From: Chitinivibrionales bacterium | GTDB taxonomy: Bacteria > Fibrobacterota > Chitinivibrionia > Chitinivibrionales > WJMI01 | Direction: 5' to 3' | Assembly: GCA_014729595.1 (NCBI GenBank) | Contig: WJJU01000139.1 | Location: 1-8,241, forward strand | Length of the DNA stretch: 8,241 nt | Shown: one piece after another, positions 4,936-8,241 of the stretch | Position numbering within the stretch: the first letter of the stretch is position 1 | How the letters are laid out: each line of letters begins with the position of its first letter | The notes under the pieces: generated by a model | Told to the model about the DNA's origin: nothing | The model's input: only the letters and a program-made list of their open reading frames with translations | Database searches by the model: none | Program-made: the position numbers and the translations under genes

Positions 4936-5775
4936 GTGCATAAGACTTTTATCGTACTCATAGCAGCCGTTGTCACGTGCCCCTCCGTAGCGATGGCGAC
5001 AAGTACGCTCTATCGTTTGCCGATTCGCTCCGTATTGGACAGCCCCGTTGTAGAGCTGTTTGAGAACGCCCTCGACACCGTGCTTAGCGCTCGATTTCGG
5101 GTTGTTGTTCCAACCGATAGTACGCCGCATCATCCCGACAGCGCGGTGTGCTCAACTGAGTTAACCGAAAATGATTCAGGTGGAGTGCAATTCTCGTATA
5201 ATCTCTATTTGGCGGGGCGCGATGACGTCGTTTCCGGAAAAGCGAGCGTTCCTAAAGGAGGTTTGGACTTTGCCGCGGCGGTTCTTGCGATTCAGCGAGC
5301 TTTTGCTCCAGGTGGCTTAATGCGGATGGCGCTGGCGAGACTTCGAGTCGACGGTGTGAGAGACAGCAAAGTATATCTGGACGGCGCGTTGTACGGCAGT
5401 ATCCCGTTCGAAGCTTTCGTTTTGCCGGGTGAACATGAAGTCGAAGTAAGGGGGCGTCGCTTTTTGAATCATACATTCACGGTCGATATGCAGGCGGGAA
5501 CCGATACCCTGGCGGTCGTCGACCTTCGAGATTTATCTCGCGCCCCCCGTATTGCTTTGACCGTCACCGGCATTGTTGCGTTGGGTGCCGCCGCGTATGC
5601 GCATAGAGTGCAAGAGGACCTGTATCAACATTATCTAGATCCCGCAAGCACACGAAGTGAGTTTGATCGGCGTTACGGGGATTATCGCAAAGTCTTGACG
5701 ATACGCAATGTGCTTGCAGGATTAGGCGCCGGCGCTCTTGCGGCGGGATTAGTGCTTACTTGGGATATCCCCTAA
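4936..5775 (+). CDS. Exported PEGA-domain protein with two C-terminal membrane helices
   Basis: The 279-residue product starts at GTG with a signal peptide (residues 1-21, ending VAMA). Residues about 80-125 form a beta-hairpin plus helix pattern resembling the N-terminal domains of TolB/CsgG-like envelope proteins (weak resemblance). Residues about 134-197 match the PEGA surface-domain pattern: LRVDGVRDSKVYLDGALYG, then a short loop and LPGEHEVEVRGRRFLNHTF. PEGA domains are small beta folds common in surface and cell-wall-associated proteins. Two hydrophobic helices follow (about 205-222 and 257-276). They are separated by a charged, Tyr-rich segment with a DPASTRSEFDRRYGDYRKV motif, a layout I associate with PEGA proteins of the FCB group. 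The PEGA domain should face the periplasm or surface with the C terminus in a membrane. It lies upstream of the ECF sigma gene on the same strand, 303 bp away, so probably a separate transcript. The exact function is unknown. Confidence 0.75.
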   Translation: MHKTFIVLIAAVVTCPSVAMATSTLYRLPIRSVLDSPVVELFENALDTVLSARFRVVVPTDSTPHHPDSAVCSTELTENDSGGVQFSYNLYLAGRDDVVSGKASVPKGGLDFAAAVLAIQRAFAPGGLMRMALARLRVDGVRDSKVYLDGALYGSIPFEAFVLPGEHEVEVRGRRFLNHTFTVDMQAGTDTLAVVDLRDLSRAPRIALTVTGIVALGAAAYAHRVQEDLYQHYLDPASTRSEFDRRYGDYRKVLTIRNVLAGLGAGALAAGLVLTWDIP

Positions 5776-6078
5776 CATTGCAAAGAACTTACACCTCATC
5801 GTTGTATAAAAATCCGACACGTATTTAAGCAATTGCAGAGCACACTCGTCGACGCAGACGCAGAATCCCGGAAAATCATTTCTGTCGTCGTTTCGATCCT
5901 TTGTCGGAGTGATTGCCGCATTGGATTCCTATATTGTAGTTTATGAGGCGTCACCCCGCATCCCGGCGCCCGTCAACCGGTGGAATATGGCCGCTATGCG
6001 ATATGTTCGCGTTTCCGCGAGCCTGTTGTGTATACCTTTTGTCGGGCCCCTTCGTCTAATAGTAAAGGTAGCAAACGG
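5776..6078. other. 303-bp gap upstream of the ECF sigma gene
   Basis: No gene is seen. The frame of the sigma gene is open back to 5980, but the residues it would add (Cys- and Arg-rich, no family similarity) argue against an upstream start. A possible ECF-type promoter pairs GAACTT (5785-5790) with TATAAA (5805-5810) at 14 bp, shorter than the usual 16-17 bp spacing. A TATATT box at 5930-5935 has no well-placed -35. No terminator hairpin with a T-run is found after the PEGA gene. Confidence 0.4.
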
Positions 6079-6612
6079 ATGAGTGATTTTCTGGAATTGT
6101 GCCGGAAAGGGGATCGCGAAGCCCGAAGGCAACTATACTTGAAGTATGTGGATCGCGTATACGGATTAAGCCTTCGGATTACCAAAAGCCCGGAAGCGGC
6201 CGAGGATGCGACACAACAGGTGTTCATTAAGGTGTTCGATCGCTTGAGCCAATTCAGAAAAGAGTCGGAGATCGGTACCTGGATCTATAGGATTACGGCC
6301 AATCTATGTTATGATCAAATGAAATCGGCGCACAGCAAGCTTATCCCGCTGGACGCCCAGCCTGCTCATAGGATCGAAAAGCATTTGGCGCGTAATCCGG
6401 AACAGCATAAACCGGCGATCGAAGAAGCGGTACGAAAGGCGTTGGCAACAATCGACAGCGGGTGGGCAAAGACATTCTGGCTTTACACTATGGACCAATT
6501 AAATCAAAAAGATATCGCCGAGATCATGGGGATTTCCGTGCCGACCGTTAAGATGAGGCTGGCGAAGGTGCGGAAGATGCTGCGTGAGCGGATCGACAGG
6601 AATGCGGTATGA
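6079..6612 (+). CDS. ECF-type RNA polymerase sigma factor (sigma-70 family, group 4)
   Basis: At 177 residues this is the standard length for an extracytoplasmic-function sigma factor, which redirects RNA polymerase to a small regulon when its anti-sigma partner releases it. Domain sigma2 spans about residues 10-82. It includes the core-binding and -10 recognition helices: LYLKYVDRVYGLSLRITKSP, then AAEDATQQVFIKVFDRL and TWIYRITANLCYDQMK. A linker (about 83-115) leads to sigma4 (about 117-172) with the helix-turn-helix NQKDIAEIMGISVPTVKMRL. Regions 1 and 3 are absent, as expected. ATG 6079 is chosen because AAAGGTAG lies at good spacing upstream and the protein then starts MSDFLELCRKGD, like other ECF factors. 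The stop codon overlaps the start of the anti-sigma gene in ATGA, indicating translational coupling. Confidence 0.94.
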   Translation: MSDFLELCRKGDREARRQLYLKYVDRVYGLSLRITKSPEAAEDATQQVFIKVFDRLSQFRKESEIGTWIYRITANLCYDQMKSAHSKLIPLDAQPAHRIEKHLARNPEQHKPAIEEAVRKALATIDSGWAKTFWLYTMDQLNQKDIAEIMGISVPTVKMRLAKVRKMLRERIDRNAV

Positions 6613-8241
6613 CACATCTGAGTGAAGAGCAGATTAGACGCTTCGCATTTGGTGCTCCGGACGATGCGGAGGACGGTCGACTCGCTGATCATCTTGACGG
6701 TTGTCCTCAGTGCAAGGCCCGGTACGTTTACCTATTGATGCCTTCGGTGCGCAATGAAACGGTCTTGTCCGAATCTAAAAAAGAAGAGCTGTTCGAGCAC
6801 ATTGAGCAGACCGCGGAGCGGCGCTCCTCCAGGTTCGTTTTGCGTCGCACTACCGTCCGTATTGCGGCGGGGCTTGCCCTGGCCGCCTGTCTTGCGCTGG
6901 CACTCCTTTTTGTGTTTGATACGAGCGAAAACGCCATCCAAACGCCGGTAGCAGTGGATCAACACGAAAAGGCAATTATTTCGGATTCCCTATTAATGAT
7001 TGCCGATGTTAACGGCGGTATGACCGTGAACGGCGAGACGCTCACCAAACCGGGACGACTACCCGCCGCACCGCTGAAAATAAGGACCGGTCAAGGGGAA
7101 AGCGCACGATTGGAACTTGTTGGTACCGGATCGGTTGAAATTATGATGAATACTAACTTGTCGATTGCCGCATACGAGCCCGATACGGTGACGACATCGC
7201 TTGCGGCCGGCACAATCGAGGCCAATTGGGATCGATCAAGTGGGCGGGAGTTGTTTGTGGCGGTACCGGGTGGTTTGTACCATGTTGTGGGAACATTTTT
7301 CCGGATAAGCGTTGATTCGACGGGTAGCTCTATAGTGGTAACCAAGGGCTCGGTAGCTTTTCGACCGATACACGAGAACGCGGAAATGGATACTGTTTCG
7401 GCGGGGCACAGTCGCTCCTATTCATACGATGGATTTCCCGTGGTAAGTTATCCCGGCCAAAAAGACTCTTCATCGGAGATGCCGGACTCAAAAGCAGTCC
7501 GCCGTGTCGGCAACCGCGGCGCAAACCCAAACAGGTGGGAGCCGACGCAAGCGGATACAATAGACGCCGACGAGTTCTTTGGGGAAGAAGAAAACCATAC
7601 CGAAGAGGTCGGCACTGTTGAATACACGGCTATTCAAAAGGCTAAAGCTCTAAGGCAATTAGGGCGGCCGCGGGAATCGATCAAGCTACTCCGTCCTCTT
7701 GTGGCTGCGCCCAAGCCTCCTTTCAGAGCGTATATCGGCATGGGGCGGGCGTTTGAAATGATGGGCGAAGTGGACAGTGCGATGCATTTCTATGCTTTCG
7801 CGACGAGTGTTCGAACCCCTCGAACTCTTCGCGCCGTCGCTTGGCTTTTGACGGGCCGATTGGCAAACAATAGCGGAATGTTCGAGAAGAGTGCGGTTGC
7901 GTATAAGAGTTATCTGAGAATCGCTACCGACGGGCTGCATAGGGATGAGGCGTTCGAAAAATTATATCGTCATTATACCCGAGAGGGCAATGTAGATCGC
8001 CAAGTGAAATTGCTTGAAAAATGGATAAATGAAGCCCCCGAGCTGGATTATCCCGTCTATTTGCTCGCGACCGCTTATCACACGAAAGGCGATTTTCGGT
8101 ACGCATTGCGGTACTATGAGACGTATATTATGAAGTATCACGAAGGGGCGGAGCGTGAGGCCGCCATGTACTATGCGGCTGATTGTTCGCGTCGGCTGGG
8201 TGAGGACGAGGCTTATGCAAAGAAAGCACGCCGATACAGAG
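6609..8241 (+). CDS. Anti-sigma factor fused to FecR-like and TPR-like domains (3' truncated by window)
   Basis: This frame starts at the ATGA overlap with the sigma gene and stays open for 544 codons to the window edge. The N-terminal ~75 residues are a cytoplasmic anti-sigma domain with the zinc-binding H-x3-C-x2-C motif (His28, Cys32, Cys35 in HLDGCPQC). One transmembrane helix follows, about residues 85-103 (GLALAACLALALLFVF). Residues about 125-260 resemble the periplasmic FecR domain: VNGGMTVNGETLTKPGRL, then LKIRTGQGESARLEL, and later a VVGTFFRISVD strand and a VTKGSVAFRP strand. A polar, probably disordered linker spans about 270-335. From about 336 to the edge, paired helices of TPR type appear, for example AIQKAKALRQLGRPRESIKL, GRAFEMMGEVDSAMHFYAFA and YLLATAYHTKGDFRYALRYY. 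It should hold the sigma factor at the inner membrane and sense a periplasmic signal. The C-terminal end is unseen. Confidence 0.88.
   Translation, partial: MTHLSEEQIRRFAFGAPDDAEDGRLADHLDGCPQCKARYVYLLMPSVRNETVLSESKKEELFEHIEQTAERRSSRFVLRRTTVRIAAGLALAACLALALLFVFDTSENAIQTPVAVDQHEKAIISDSLLMIADVNGGMTVNGETLTKPGRLPAAPLKIRTGQGESARLELVGTGSVEIMMNTNLSIAAYEPDTVTTSLAAGTIEANWDRSSGRELFVAVPGGLYHVVGTFFRISVDSTGSSIVVTKGSVAFRPIHENAEMDTVSAGHSRSYSYDGFPVVSYPGQKDSSSEMPDSKAVRRVGNRGANPNRWEPTQADTIDADEFFGEEENHTEEVGTVEYTAIQKAKALRQLGRPRESIKLLRPLVAAPKPPFRAYIGMGRAFEMMGEVDSAMHFYAFATSVRTPRTLRAVAWLLTGRLANNSGMFEKSAVAYKSYLRIATDGLHRDEAFEKLYRHYTREGNVDRQVKLLEKWINEAPELDYPVYLLATAYHTKGDFRYALRYYETYIMKYHEGAEREAAMYYAADCSRRLGEDEAYAKKARRYR

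Noticed and set aside
5850..5862. Short direct repeat GACGCAGACGCAG in the gap before the sigma gene
   Set aside because: Only two short copies are present. There is no spacer regularity, so it is neither a CRISPR array nor a meaningful tandem repeat.
5980..6078. An upstream start that would add 33 residues to the ECF sigma factor
   Set aside because: The added residues are unlike any sigma domain, while ATG 6079 has a proper ribosome site and gives the standard ECF length.

Overview
The window looks like a piece of chromosome from a Gram-negative bacterium of moderate GC content. Outer-envelope features support this: an ECF sigma factor paired with a FecR-type transmembrane anti-sigma protein, a signal-peptide protein with a PEGA domain, and a secreted CBM9-like protein whose C-terminal domain resembles secretion or sorting tails. 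This mixture fits the Fibrobacterota/Bacteroidota/Gemmatimonadota assemblage or a related candidate phylum better than Proteobacteria or Firmicutes. That placement is an inference from gene content only. No mobile element, CRISPR array or rRNA gene is visible.

Positions 1-1811 are a housekeeping block on the + strand. It holds the 3' end of pgk, tpiA, secG and a tRNA-Leu(GAG) gene with encoded CCA, closed by a very strong intrinsic terminator. The glycolytic pair and the Sec translocon subunit are close enough to be cotranscribed, and the tRNA probably rides on the same transcript. rlmN (rRNA/tRNA adenine-C2 methyltransferase, radical SAM) follows directly after the terminator and ends at its own weaker hairpin terminator.

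Positions 3059-4309 hold one - strand gene for an exported CBM9-like protein with a strong Shine-Dalgarno. It converges on rlmN. Next comes a 626-bp region without a convincing gene (4310-4935). It contains a plausible promoter for each flanking gene and several inverted repeats.

Positions 4936-8241 form an envelope-related + strand region: a PEGA-domain protein with two C-terminal membrane helices, a 303-bp gap, an ECF sigma factor, and a long frame that overlaps the sigma stop codon by ATGA. That last frame stays open to the window edge (544 codons) and is the most interesting item. It encodes a zinc-binding anti-sigma motif, one membrane helix, a FecR-like domain and a TPR-like helical region in a single polypeptide. 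This looks like a cell-surface signalling unit in which the sensor, the anti-sigma factor and a large protein-interaction platform are fused.
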